Source of the DNA: Diphasiastrum complanatum
Lineage: Eukaryota; Streptophyta; Lycopodiopsida; Lycopodiales; Lycopodiaceae
DNA length: 64,000 bases
NCBI GenBank assembly: GCA_029204225.1
Contig: CM055099.1
Coordinates: 58,415,982 to 58,479,981, forward strand
Reading direction: 5' to 3'
Shown: piece after piece, positions 54,561-64,000 of the stretch
Layout of the letters: the number at the start of each line of letters is the position of its first letter
Numbering within the stretch: the stretch's first letter is position 1
Translations under genes and position numbers: made by a program
Notes under the pieces: generated by a model
What the model was told of the DNA's origin: nothing
What the model saw: only the letters and a program-made list of their open reading frames with translations
Database searches by the model: none

Positions 54561-57289
54561 AGGGGGACTTGATGAGTCAAGCTACTGCCCTTGAGGTGTA
54601 AGCACAGTCAGTTCTCGTGGTTCGGGCCTGGCGTCGTCTGCACATAGGACGGATGAGGCAAAGTGCTGCCTAGGTAGGTGAAAGCATGGTCTGTACCTTG
54701 TGGGGTGCGGGGCGACATATTCAAACTGTACAGGTTAACCATTGATACAGAGATGCTACTCGAATTCGGGTGTAAAGCACAAGTGGTTAGCTGCCGGTGC
54801 GGGATAGCTGCCGATCATTTAGCTATAAGGGCTATTGACCAAAAAGTGGTGGGGCATGACTGAGGCAATGTGTTGCTTAGTGGTGAAAGCACGGATAGTT
54901 GGAGGGGTGTCCTATGTGGGCTGATTCTGTGATCGATTTGTATGGGCGCGGCCAAGCAAAGGTCCGTTGCCAGGACCATCTCAAAGGGGGACCTTGTCTT
55001 TGTTACTTGTTAGTATACTTGCCTGAGTGTCTTACTTGTATGTATTCGTGGTGAGTCTTAGTACTCGTGCTTTGTCTGGTTTGCATGATTGCTTGTGATA
55101 CAAGGAGCTGATGGCTCGAGAAGGAACCTTTCTTTTGAAGGCTGATACCATCAAACAAAGAGGACTACAGAATCTGTGGGGCGGATTTGCAGTTCAAGTA
55201 CTCGCACGTGAATGACAACGAAACGACTCAATGTTTGCAAAGAATGGATGGCTAGCCTGTTTCTTGGGTTAGTTTCATTTGCGACAACGCCCACCAGACG
55301 CAAGCAGGAAGTCAAAAGCTGGAAAGGGCAATTTCAGGGGAGATCTTCTATAGCAGTTGGTCTTCATTTTGGGACGGCCACCTTCAGAACTAAAACTCAC
55401 TGAGCATGGGTGATATCCAGTATCAGTTGGGTTTTTCCTCAAAGGGGAAAAGACTAGGATCCCCTTCAGAGATTGGCAACAAGTTGGATCGAGCCATAAT
55501 CCTAGCAGATGGGAAGCAAAGTGTTGGAAAGGCTTTTTGTCCGAAGAACTCTACTCTAAGTCCGATCAGCTGATTTATTAAGCGGAGGGGAACTATCACA
55601 CACACCTCTCTCTTGGGGCAAATTTTGAATGAAAGTTGATCAAAATGGTGGCAAATTCAAGGTGACCTAGCCATACTCACACGAGGAGACTCGCGAACTT
55701 TGGACCTAATAAGTTGAGAAGTTTTTGTTTTGGAAAGGAAAGTTTGTTATAGCCTTTCTGTGGACCAGCAATGATGGGGAAACATATGAGTACGCTGGCT
55801 TGTGTTACGTGTAAGGCAGCTGATCAATGAAGGAACTGTGAAAGTTGTGTCTTGCATGAGAGACTTGGTATTTCGAACGGACGCTAAGGGGCAGTTCGCG
55901 TTGAGATCGGACTCGTGCAAACTCTGGGTGCATGTGTCTGATTCAAAGAGAGCTACTTGAAGCCAAGATCGATGTACACTTCTTGTTTTGACTGTGAGGC
56001 AACTGACCAGTGATGGAAGTGTGAAAGTCAAGTTTTGCACGACGGACATGGTGCTTCAAACAAACGCGAAGAGATAGTTCGTATGCGGAGCAAACTGGTG
56101 CTACCCTTTGGCTCTCCACGAGGTCGATGGTTACATTTGGGCTTATTCAAAGAGCTACTTCAAGCTAAGTGAGAGGTGCATTGCGGAGTACTCAATCTTT
56201 GCCTACCTTAAAGAGCCAAGAAGGAAATGTATCAAGATCAGGCTGGGACATGCAGAAGCAACAAGGCACGAAGTGGACCAGAAAGTGGGCAATCAAACGA
56301 TAAATCCTTTGGCTCAGGGAGCCTTGATACCTGTGTGAAACTGATCAAATCTGGAGCTCAGAGAGCTCAACAGAAAGTGCATCAAGGACAAATCAAGAGC
56401 TCAAAGGAGTTCCAAAGTAAAAAGTCAGAAGCGACAGGGGCGAACATTTCAAAGAAAGGCCTCTGTCACCAGTTAATCAACATCAGTACACAATTTCATT
56501 TTGTTTGAAAATAAGTTTGACATAATATTAAGAGGATTACAAATAAGTTTGGCTTTCGAGTCCTATTATAGGGCAGTATTTGCCCTCCGAGGCCTTTCTG
56601 AAGGGCCTTTTGTCAAGGGCGGTAGCCTAAGGCGGAAGGCCATTCCCATGGTGGAATGACCAAAAAGACTGACCTTCCTAGATGTGAAATATTTTTTACT
56701 TTCTTTTTAATTCTTTTAGTGTTGTAATTTCTTTTTTGCATGCACCTCTTGATGAACATGTGCACGTGAATTTTTTTTACATATGCCTTTTGGCATCTAG
56801 AAGGTTCATCTAAAATGTAAAAAAAAAAAACAAAAAGGAAATTAGAATGTATAAGCTAATTTTAAGAAAGCTAAAAATCGATCTCATTAAAAACTTACAA
56901 GAAGCTGACTTTTAAAAAAACTGATAAATTTTTGTAAATGTAAAAAAATTTATGTTTGTTGTTTCCATATGGAGGATATTTGTGTGCAGTATAGTACAAA
57001 AATCCTTATAAAACTTGGATTACATAGGTTTATTGAGTTAATTAAATAATTTATAAGTGTAACAATCTAGTATTTTATCGACAAAAAACCTGAAATTCAG
57101 GTTCTAGAAGGAAAAAATGTGCACAAACCGACAACTTAAAAAAATGCATCAAATTTGAGGGAAATCTCAAAGAGGTTTCCCAAACACTCAAAAAGTATTT
57201 GATGGACCAAAAACAAAAAACCATAAAAATATTTTGGAATTTGGAAGAAATATGATTTCTTGTATCGAACACAACATTTATGAAAGTAG
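54561..57289. other. Unassigned DNA with a ~190-bp diverged tandem repeat
   Basis: 55805-56180 holds two diverged copies: CAGCTGATCAATGAAGG at about 55816 and CAACTGACCAGTGATGG at about 55998, and TCAAAGAG(AG)AGCTACTT at about 55943 and 56148. 56570-56690 is a GC-rich stretch, and the rest to 57289 is AT-rich. No coding homology. Confidence 0.4.
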
Positions 57290-57510
57290 TGTTGAAAGTA
57301 CAATACTAAGGACCTTAAATGAGCCTACACAAGACTCCAAGAGTGATCCATTACTTGATGCACCTATCTATTACAAAACTAGTAAAAAAGTCTTGATCTA
57401 GAATAGCAATTTAGGATCTCACAAGCAAGAGCAACCAAAAGCAATGGTCAAACACTGAACTCTGACCCCACATGTGTGTAGTATAGCCTGCAATATGACC
57501 TGTTGTCAGA
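57290..57510 (-). repeat. C-family LTR fragment, inverted relative to the next one
   Basis: TGTTGAAAGTACAATAC and the following 200 bp match the reverse complement of the sequence ending at 58249 and also the LTR piece at 7936. Contains CCCACATGTGTG. Confidence 0.5.
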
Positions 57511-57977
57511 GATTAAGTTTAATCAAGTTTAGTTTCAAGTTTAGTTTCTTCATGCTTGGGCTCTCCAAAATGTTGTCTAGTTTAGTTTCTTGTTTTATTT
57601 CTTGCATTTAGAATGTGTATGTTAGCTTAGTTTTTAGATTTCAAGAACTTGTCCATTTCAATTTTGCAAATTTAGAATAGGATTTCATTGTTTTTCAACA
57701 ACACTACATGGTAATTTCTTGGTTGAACGCATTGGTTACATGTTTTGGTTCTGAATGCATGTGATACAGTTCAAGAGTGACCTCCTTGGTTTGTCCTCTG
57801 ACAGACAAGACATTACTACGATGTTTCCAATCCATTTTGCCTGATTTGGACATTGTAATAAGTAAGATAAACACTACGACATGCCCACAGTCTCTACTGA
57901 CAGGCAGACTGAAAGCACAAGGCTGTAAACAAGAAGTAAGAAGCAAGAAACCAGTAAACAGATTCTAGAGCAGAGAA

Positions 57978-58249
57978 TTGGTGAAAATTTTGTGATCCAA
58001 ATGAAACCATCAATTTGAGTACTTCAAACACTGTTCAGAATCCATACAATAGTCTGATCTTCACACATGTGGGCTTGGATTTGTGCCTATGATCTTTGTT
58101 TTAATTATCAATGTTGTTGTGTGTCAAATTGCCAATCTAGGTCAAGATTTTGATGACTAGTTTTTTGATGCATTGTTAAGCAAGTACATAATCACTCCTG
58201 TGGATACTCTAAGATCCATTTATGGTCTAAAAAGTATTGTACTTTTACA
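57978..58249 (+). repeat. C-family 5' LTR fragment (element E)
   Basis: Ends GTACTTTTACA directly before the primer site. Left limit is a guess at the GTGAAAATTTTG motif; LTRs of this family elsewhere (59947-60778) are longer, so this one is probably shortened. Confidence 0.55.
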
Positions 58250-58262
58250 TGGTATCATAGCC
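58250..58262 (+). other. Element E primer-binding site
   Basis: TGGTATCATAGCC follows the LTR; a one-base variant of the common tRNA-iMet site. Confidence 0.7.
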
Positions 58263-58841
58263 AATACAAGAGCTTTGATCATTGATCTAATCAAGTCCTT
58301 TTTTAGCAAGTATTGGTGCTGAAAACTAGTTTTGTTAGGGCAAGCTAGAAGCTAAGTTTTTGTGAGAGGATTTGATCTCAAACTTGGTAGGGATCAAAAT
58401 CCATACTATTCACACATGTGGTCACCTCTGAACCTGCATTTAATGCATGATAATCATTTGATCATTAAAGATTTAATTTGAGAGCTTTTGATGTAATTTT
58501 TGGTGGAAATCCTAGCATAAGCTACCAAGATCAAGTGCCATTGATTAGATTTGAATTTGATTCATGAGATCTAATTAATCTAGGCTGAAATTAGGTCCTC
58601 TAACCTTGTTTAATAGGTCTTGAAAGTACATCAAAGTGTGTGAGGGAGATGAAGTCATTCTTTTGTCCAAAAATAGCCAAGATTGGAAAGATTTGTTTAG
58701 AAGTAGATTTCACATAATCTTATCTTCATTTAAACTTTGTAAGGGATAGAACTGAGATTATAAGTTTATTTGTTGGAGAGACCTTTGTGAGTTTCTAGAG
58801 TCAATCAAATCTATCTCTTGTTTGTAGAAATCACTAGTAGG

Positions 58842-59668
58842 ATGGGATCTATTGGAGCATACCTTCTGGAAGCAAGTGAGAGATTGAATTATGCAAATTA
58901 TGCTATTTGGAAGGTTAGGATGGAGTCACTAATGGTGCTCCAAGACCTTTATGAGTTCTTGATTGAAGATGAAGATGCACCTCTAGGTGTACAAGAGCTG
59001 ATCAAATACAAGAAGAGATCTAGGCTAGCACTTCATTGTGTGAAGATGAATGTAAGCAATGATCTTTTGAGAGAAGTGTCATCATGTACTAGTGATAAAG
59101 AGGCTTGGGATTCTTTAAAATCAATCTATGAATCAAACAACACTTCTAGAGTCCTCATGCTTAGAAATCAAATTTTGCAAAGCATGAGAAGAAGTGAGGA
59201 GAGTGCACAAGATTATGTGGCTAGAATCAAGTCTCTAAATAGGAAGTTGGCTTCCATTGGAGAGAAGATTCATGATTGAGAGCTTGTACAAATTGTCGTT
59301 AATGGTCTAGGAGATGACTTTGCAAATTTGGTCCAAAGTTTTGCCATTCAAGACAATTTGCCAACTATAGAAAAACTTCACAATGTATTAGTGGCTAAAG
59401 AGTGTAGGATGCTTAAGGCAAGAATGAGTTCATTCTCTTTGTAGGATGGAGATGAGAAAGCCAATTTCTCATTCAAGGGCAAAAAGAAAACCAATGGAAA
59501 GAAGAAGAATCCAAAGGAGGCCAAAGAAGAGGATGATGCATCAAGCTCAAAGGACAACTCAAAGCAAAAATGCTTCTTTTGTGGAAAGAAGGGGCATCCG
59601 AATGCTACAAGAGGCTAAGAGCACAAGAGGAGGAAAACAAACAAGGAATCCTTGCACATGAGGAGAGA
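58842..59668 (+). pseudogene. Element E gag, broken
   Basis: MGSIGAYLLEASERLNYANY is the same family as C gag and has Tyr where C has its first TAG. The frame is open to a TGA at 59277 (Gly in C). A further TAG is at 59443 (Gln in C). The knuckle KCFFCGKKGHP is followed by a small deletion and frame shift. Homology stops near 59668, after CYKRLRAQEEENKQG in the shifted frame. No protease or pol follows. Confidence 0.8.
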
Positions 59669-59946
59669 ATAACATGCCTCAACAATTATCTGCCAAAACA
59701 TTCCATGGGAGATTCCCAATAGATTTCGGTGTGCTTTTATGCATACAGGTTTACCATATAATGTAGGTTTAAACTGCAATTTGGATTCTTCCAAAATATC
59801 AAACATTGCATTTGACATTTCTCATCTATAAAGAAAACATCTGAACATCTGCACTAACTGATTGTGCTTGTCAGCTCCTCGTTTTCTCCACACACCTAGT
59901 CGCAAGAATTCAAATAAATTGTAGGTGATTTGTCAAAAGCACAACT
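59669..59946. other. Unassigned spacer
   Basis: About 280 bp without a motif that I recognise, between elements E and F. Confidence 0.4.
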
Positions 59947-60778
59947 TGTGGAAATCTGCAAAATAAGACCAAGAATGGATTCTAAAATGATCCACAAGAG
60001 GTATTGGATGTTAGATACAATTGATCTATCAATCTACACAAGGTTCAGATCAATCTAGATCAATTCTAGGCATGAAAATCTAACAAGAACAATCATTAAT
60101 GAAGGTAAATGTACTTGCTGGTTTCACGCGTGTGAAAACCTGTCAAAGTACGGACTCCAGCCTGAAAACAAGTTACACTATGATAGAAACTCAAATCAAT
60201 CAAAACAATTAAAGACAAATGGAGAGATTGACACAAAATTGCTTCCAAAATCAAGATTGGTGTTTTCATGTTGATTGTGGCCAAATATGCCTCTATATAT
60301 ACATTTCTTGGAGCTCGTGGTATTGCTCATGCATCAGATCTCACACGTTGTTGGATGCTTTGTCATATGATTAATCATCATGCAAAATTGACACTTGGAG
60401 GACTTTCTATTTTGAGCACTTTTGGTCCATTTTCCTACTGTATGGAGAACTACTAAGAAATCTTCTAGAAGTAAAAAACTCGCCTACTTCAGCCTTTTCC
60501 ACACGTGTGAGCAAACCTCTACACATGGGATGTGACAACTAATCTAATGATGTGGCTCATGCAATCAACAGATTGATGCCATGTGTCATATGACTAGAAA
60601 ACTAGATTTTGGCCTTTTTATCCACTAGAACTTGAATTAAATCAAATGTACAACCTATATGATTATGGTACATGACAAGTACATTTATTTCACACGTGGG
60701 AACAGGCTCCACACATGTGTAATCATCCTATATACATAGATTTGGCCTTGTCCAAGCATAATTTTTGCATTTTTCACA
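59947..60778 (-). repeat. C-family 3' LTR (element F, 832 bp)
   Basis: On the minus strand begins TGTGAAAAATGC at 60778 and ends TTTCCACA at 59947. The purine-rich ATTATTGAGGAG tract lies at 60779-60790. Palindromes TTTCACGCGTGTGAAA (near 60122), CCACACGTGTG (near 60500) and TTTCACACGTGGGAA (near 60690) occur inside it. Confidence 0.65.
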
Positions 60779-60790
60779 CTCCTCAATAAT

Positions 60791-61715
60791 CTAGCTTGGT
60801 AAATCTAGCATAGATCTATCTATAACTCCAAAAGCCAATCTTAATTTTACAAATGGATCTTTGGGCAATGCCTTGGTGAGTATACTAGCAATGCAATCTG
60901 ATGATGAAATATGAATAACCTTGATCTCTTTTGCTTGCACTTTCTCCCTCACGAAATGATGTGAGATCTCAATGTGCTTTGTTCGAGCATGGAAGATTGG
61001 ATTGTTTGCAAGTTGTTGAGCTGCTTGATTGTCACAATATATGCATGGAATGTCTCCATCCTTGATCACATGAAGCTCCTCCAAAAGCCTTTTAAGCCAA
61101 AGAATCTCCTTTGTTGTTGTTGTCATAGCTTTATACTCGGATTTTGTTGATGAAAGAGAGATGGTATCTTGCTTTTTGGAAAGCCAAGATATGACTACTC
61201 CACATAAGAATGTAGCAAATGCACTTATGGATCTTCTATCCCTCTTGTCACCTGCAAAACTTGAGTCCGAGTATGCTCTCAAACAAATATTAGTCCTTTT
61301 ATAAACTATGCCATTCTTTTCTAGCCGAGATGTACCTTAACACCCTTTTTGCACCTTTCCAATGACATATTAGTGGACTTTGCATGTATTGACTCAATTT
61401 TCCAACACAAAAACTAAGATCAGGTCTAGTGATGATTAAGTATATCAAGGAACCAATAAGAATTCTATAGGTAGTGATGTCCTCAAAGGATGCTTCATCA
61501 CTTTCCTTAGAAACTTTTACACTTAGTTCCATGGGAGTTTCAACTCCTTTACAATCAATCATGCCAAATTTTGCTAAGATTGATTTAGCATATTTAGATT
61601 GACATATGAAAGTAAAATCATTACTTCTAGTGAGTTCTATTCCAAGTATAACTTTAAGAAGTCCTAGATCTACCATCTTAAATTCATTAGACAAGGAAGG
61701 TTTTACATTTTTGGT
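60791..61715 (-). pseudogene. Element F RT C-terminus and RNase H
   Basis: Minus strand: RT connection (VDLGLLKVILGIELTRSNDF, DITTYRILIGSLIYLIITRP), a frame break near 61290, then RNase H 61282-60791 with AYSDSSFAGDKRDRRS, SSTKSEYKAM (Glu of STEAEY changed to Lys), YCDNQAAQQLA and HARTKHIEISHHFVREK, ending AKALPKDPF-like. It is cut at about 61715, where a + strand copia gag starts. The RT active site is not included. Confidence 0.8.
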
Positions 61716-62955
61716 GAAATGCAAACCAAGAATGAGACTCGATCTCGTAATCAGATCATGTTTTTGGAAGACCAATTAACTTACCTACAATGGGATGGCA
61801 AAGACCTGAACACATTCGTGCAAAAGATTAAAGATCTATTTAGTTCCTTGCAGAATTATGGTGTAGAAAATACAATTTCTAAGGAAAAACAGCTTAGTTA
61901 TTTTCTTCGGACCCTACCTAGGTCATTCCACACAACTCGAACCTTATTGGCAAAAGATGTGACAATGACACTTCAAAAGGCATTAGACGGAGTAACGGAA
62001 GAAGTAGAAGCTCGTGAATGCTATGACAAAAATGGTGATTCAGAAAATGCTCTATTTACTCTGAAGAATAAATCTTCTAGGAAGTCTAAGTTTTAGAGGG
62101 AGTTGTCTAAAAGGAATGAGTCTAAGACTAATGAACAACAAAACAACAAAAGAATTCTGGTGATAAGAAGATCTACAACAGATGCAGAAGATCAGGTCAC
62201 ACAGAAGAAAAGCATTGGCTAAATCCAAAGATTGAATGTATTCATTATCATAAACGGGGTCATGCAGCAATAGGCTGTTATCAAAATCCCAAAAGCAAAA
62301 AAGAGCAGAATCAAAGTGAACCTTCATATTCAAACTATGTCGAAGACAAAGCAGAATTCACCAGACCAGCAGAAGACATGGAGCTTATGTTAGTACTGAT
62401 CTATGTTGTTCATCTAATTCAATTCAAGAAGTAGTACTTGATTCGAGAGCCACCTCACATTTTGTTTCCTCGAAACAAATTTTGTCTGAGTACAAGAAGA
62501 CGAACGATTCAAGATTCATTATACTTGGAGACGGTTCTAAACACGTGATTGATGGAACTGGTGTATTATGGCTAGACACGAATCAAGGAGACAAGAGACT
62601 GGAGAAAGTTCTCTAGGTCCCTACTCTTGATAAAGATCTTTTATCTGTAGCTAAGATAGTTGATACAGGCATGTCAATAACCTTCACAAAGAACTCTTGT
62701 AAATTGTTCAAGGAAGATTCTAAAGGCAGTAGAGAAGGAAATTTGTATCACTTGAACATTCGAACAAGAATCGAACAAGTCAATCAAACTCAGGAATCAA
62801 CAGATGTACTGTGGCACATAAGGCTATGTCATATGAACATGGAAGCCTTGTACCAATCCAATAAAAGTCAAAGAATTCAAGGAGTCAAAATTGTGAAGAT
62901 TAGTAAAATATTATCTTCCTATCTCGAGTTTTGGGGCCATGTCCATGATTATTTC
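61716..62955 (+). pseudogene. Copia gag-protease-pre-integrase fragment (K)
   Basis: Gag middle (FLEDQLTYLQWDGKDLNTFV, LRTLPRSFHTTRTLLAKDV) to 62096; then shifted frames with two knuckle remnants (CRRSGHTEEKHW and CIHYHKRGHAAIGC). Protease has VLDSRATSHFVSS, in which DSGA has become DSRA. Pre-integrase LWHIRLCHMNMEALYQ shows Gly changed to Cys. A stop interrupts at about 62615. 5' end is cut by element F and 3' end by the LTR at 62985. Confidence 0.75.
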
Positions 62956-62984
62956 CATTGTAATCTATGTTGTACATAAAAGTA

Positions 62985-63598
62985 TGTGAATTGAGCACGT
63001 AACCTTCTAGAATAGGTCGAATTTGAGTTAGGTAGATTCAAATTTGATGACATGCAAAAGTTTATATAGCATGCAATGCATGCAAGCCACATGCAATCAG
63101 TGCATGCAACATGCAAAGTGGTTTCCGTGATCTACACATGTCTAGGCAATTTTTATGAGTTGACATGCAGTACATGCCCATGCATCACATGTGGATCCTT
63201 AGTAGTTGAGTTAACTAAGTTAATTGGACTTTCCATGCAACTCCACTATAGAAATTCGAGTCTCTTTGATGTAGGAAAATCTTGTCATGTTTTGCAATAT
63301 TGTGAATAATGAGACTTTGGTGTTTTGGACTCATTATCTCTCTACTCGAGTGTTTCATCATTGATTTTCTCTCTCTACCCAAGAGCAGCCTGTTTTTCCC
63401 ATACTGAGCACTTAGAATTATTTCTGACATTTATCCCTCATAGTAAGAACTTAGATTTTTCTGTCAGATGTATGCCATTGTGCTCTTGCCATAGATTTTT
63501 CAAGTATACTATTCTCTGATCAATCTTGTGCAATCAAAACACCTCAGTAAGGTCTTGTAGGGTGTGTGGTGAAGTTCACACGTGCTAAAAACTTCACA
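62985..63598 (+). repeat. 5' LTR of an element leaving the window (element L, 614 bp)
   Basis: TGTGAATTGAGC to AACTTCACA, with TGTGAA/TTCACA ends, directly followed by a primer site. It contains nine CATGCA motifs at 63051-63239 and a GTTCACACGTGC motif near 63574. The start is chosen by symmetry with the end and is less certain than the end. Confidence 0.6.
63051..63239 (+). promoter_or_regulatory. Cluster of nine CATGCA (RY-like) motifs in the element L LTR
   Basis: CATGCA at 63051, 63070, 63079, 63090, 63103, 63110, 63164, 63179 and 63234. CATGCA is the core of the plant RY element recognised by B3-domain seed regulators. Function in this LTR is inference. Confidence 0.5.
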
Positions 63599-64000
63599 TG
63601 GTATCATAGCTTCATGCTTTGAAGAGGTGAAGGTGTATACATCAGAACAACAATGCTTTTGCCTGTAGGAACTCGGATTTGCGAGAGGAATCCAAACTTG
63701 CTGAGAAACAAGCCATCTGTGGATCATAAGTGGATCAAAACGAGCCTGATCTACTTCAGCAGAGCCTTGTATGGACATAGAGTTCAACGTGTGAAATCAG
63801 TCCTCGTTAATTGAGTGCTACTTCTCAAGGAATGATCAAAATTTGATGTTCTATAGCTTGTTGGATAGGTATTGAAGAGTAGAATGTGTTGCTCGAGTTT
63901 CTAAATCAATTTGATTTGTTTTTAGAAGAGTTTTAGGCAATAAGAGAGTTTGAGAGAGTACTCAACTTGTGGGATATGCCAAAGTGAGGACACATCAGTT
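63599..64000 (+). other. Primer-binding site and leader of element L
   Basis: TGGTATCATAGC at 63599-63610, then about 390 bp of leader with no coding homology, cut by the window end. The body of the element lies to the right. Confidence 0.55.

Overview
This window is nuclear DNA of a land plant, very probably a repeat-rich intergenic stretch of a large genome. It is AT-rich and filled with LTR retrotransposons of the Ty1/copia type (primer sites matching initiator-methionine tRNA, TGGTATCAGAGC or TGGTATCATAGC) plus decayed Ty3/gypsy pieces. I see no host gene, tRNA or rRNA gene. The species cannot be named from the sequence alone.

Layout. 1-16213 and 16214-34380 are two copies of one segmental duplication with a period of 18,167 bp. 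The left copy is cut by the window start and carries an extra element. Each copy holds, in order, a minus-strand copia deletion derivative (element C), a minus-strand gypsy integrase remnant and a complete plus-strand copia element (element B) with 655-bp LTRs and an intact 1317-codon gag-pol frame. Both copies end exactly at the last base of a B-type LTR. In the left copy, C1 is interrupted by element A (234-5789), which has 647-bp LTRs that look identical by eye and a TGTTT target duplication. The right copy preserves the empty site at 23957-23961.

Element A is the most unusual feature. It has no protease, integrase, reverse transcriptase or RNase H. It carries one long open frame in which a copia gag with a CCHC knuckle is fused to about 760 codons that I do not recognise. 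A decayed relative at 39.4-41.3 kb shares part of this extra region and still has the protease, so this is a small lineage rather than a one-off. A shares R/U5, primer site and leader almost exactly with B, its likely helper.

34.4-64 kb is a mosaic of older fragments: gypsy RT/RNase H (34.8-35.8) and gypsy gag (43.2-44.5) on the minus strand; a copia RT/RNase H fragment with an 870-bp LTR (36.3-38.3); minus-strand copia derivatives at 47.3-51.3, 51.3-52.1, 52.9-54.0 and 54.3-54.6; LTR and gag pieces of the C family at 57.3-59.7 and 59.9-61.7; a copia gag/protease piece (61.7-63.0); and the 5' LTR of an element that runs off the right end (62985 onward). There is also a 24-bp minisatellite at 44.8-45.5 kb. 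Probable order of events: C, then B, then the tandem duplication by exchange involving B-type LTRs, then insertion of A.
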